The notes under the pieces were generated by a model, which saw nothing but the letters and a program-made list of their open reading frames with translations, ran no database searches and was not told the DNA's origin. DNA of 64,000 bases from Novosphingobium sp. IK01 (GTDB lineage Bacteria > Pseudomonadota > Alphaproteobacteria > Sphingomonadales > Sphingomonadaceae). Location of the stretch: contig NZ_BTFW01000001.1 of the NCBI RefSeq assembly GCF_033242265.1, positions 2,532,501 to 2,596,500 of the forward strand, in the 5' to 3' direction. Shown one piece after another: positions 63,846 to 64,000 of the stretch (the first letter of the stretch is position 1; each line of letters opens with the position of its first letter). A program made the position numbers and the translations under genes.

Positions 63846-64000
63846 TCAGCGCTGGCGGCGGTGTTCGCCCTTGACCCAGCGCACGGTGCCCGAGCTGGCG
63901 CGCATCACCACGCTGTCGGTGGTCATGATCCCGTTCTTGCGGAACTTCACCCCGTCGAGCAGCGAGCCATCGGTCACCCCGGTCGCCGCGAAGATGCAGT
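63846..64000 (-). CDS. glpX: Fructose-1,6-bisphosphatase class II, C-terminal part
   Basis: The last 50 or so codons of a minus-strand gene cut by the window edge. The translated end contains [19 protein letters not shown] and [19 protein letters not shown], which are the C-terminal signatures of the GlpX class II phosphatase of gluconeogenesis. The stop is TGA at 63846-63848. The start and the catalytic N-terminal part lie outside the window. Confidence 0.9.
   Translation of the reverse strand, partial: CIFAATGVTDGSLLDGVKFRKNGIMTTDSVVMRASSGTVRWVKGEHRRQR

Overview
The window is high-GC DNA from an alphaproteobacterium, most likely Sphingomonadales (Novosphingobium/Sphingobium-like). The evidence is an rrn operon ending 23S-5S-tRNA-fMet, a MipZ division protein, a PhyR/NepR/EcfG general stress response locus, large TonB receptors, sphingomonad-type small families (DUF1272, DUF3035, DUF983, DUF3422) and GTG starts. 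Nearly all of it looks chromosomal; no phage, insertion sequence or CRISPR array is visible. High GC produces many long antisense open frames, which I treat as shadows.

Layout. 1-1103: end of an rRNA operon. 1179-3984: copper efflux ATPase and its CueR-like regulator. 4001-7208 (minus): glutaredoxin-type arsC, an orphan 2Fe-2S oxidoreductase subunit, a PBP4-like carboxypeptidase and panC. 7367-12735: mipZ, a J-domain protein, a phosphohexomutase and an Lhr-type helicase. 12914-15016 (minus): sucCD. 15222-22687: CysQ-like phosphatase, aldo/keto reductase, OmpA lipoprotein, CNNM/CorC transporter, DUF983, GST, universal stress protein and an exported methyltransferase. 22991-25672: a Cdc48/VCP-type AAA ATPase and a small GNAT-like protein. 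25784-27758 (minus): arsR-arsC-acr3. 28458-36041: gpmA, then a tightly packed purE-purK-folA-ribF run, followed by ileS-lspA-DUF3035. 36328-41103: two TonB receptors, the first behind a Zur-like box. 41455-44913: a three-domain GH18/deacetylase/glycosyltransferase. 44954-54788: chemotaxis receptor, tRNA-Gly, ADP-forming acyl-CoA synthetase, DUF3422, DUF1272, glmM, an SLC1-type symporter and sodB. 54899-61152: AI-2E family transporter and the general stress response locus. 61355-63788: a GNAT-fold acyltransferase divergent from a fatty-acid desaturase, possibly sphingolipid genes. The window ends inside glpX.

The most striking item is a short non-coding unit at 60490-60604, beside phyR. It has a textbook EcfG promoter (GGAAC-N16-CGTT), a stem presenting a C-rich loop and a strong intrinsic terminator. 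This is the architecture and genomic position of the Caulobacter stress sRNA GsrN. A second perfect EcfG promoter reads into nepR-ecfG. Other items worth attention are the single-protein fusion resembling PgaB plus PgaC activities, the Zur-like box, a MarR-type palindrome before the acyl-CoA synthetase, an FNR-like box before the universal stress protein, and several families of dispersed palindromes at gene 3' ends, including a perfect 35-bp inverted repeat after glmM.
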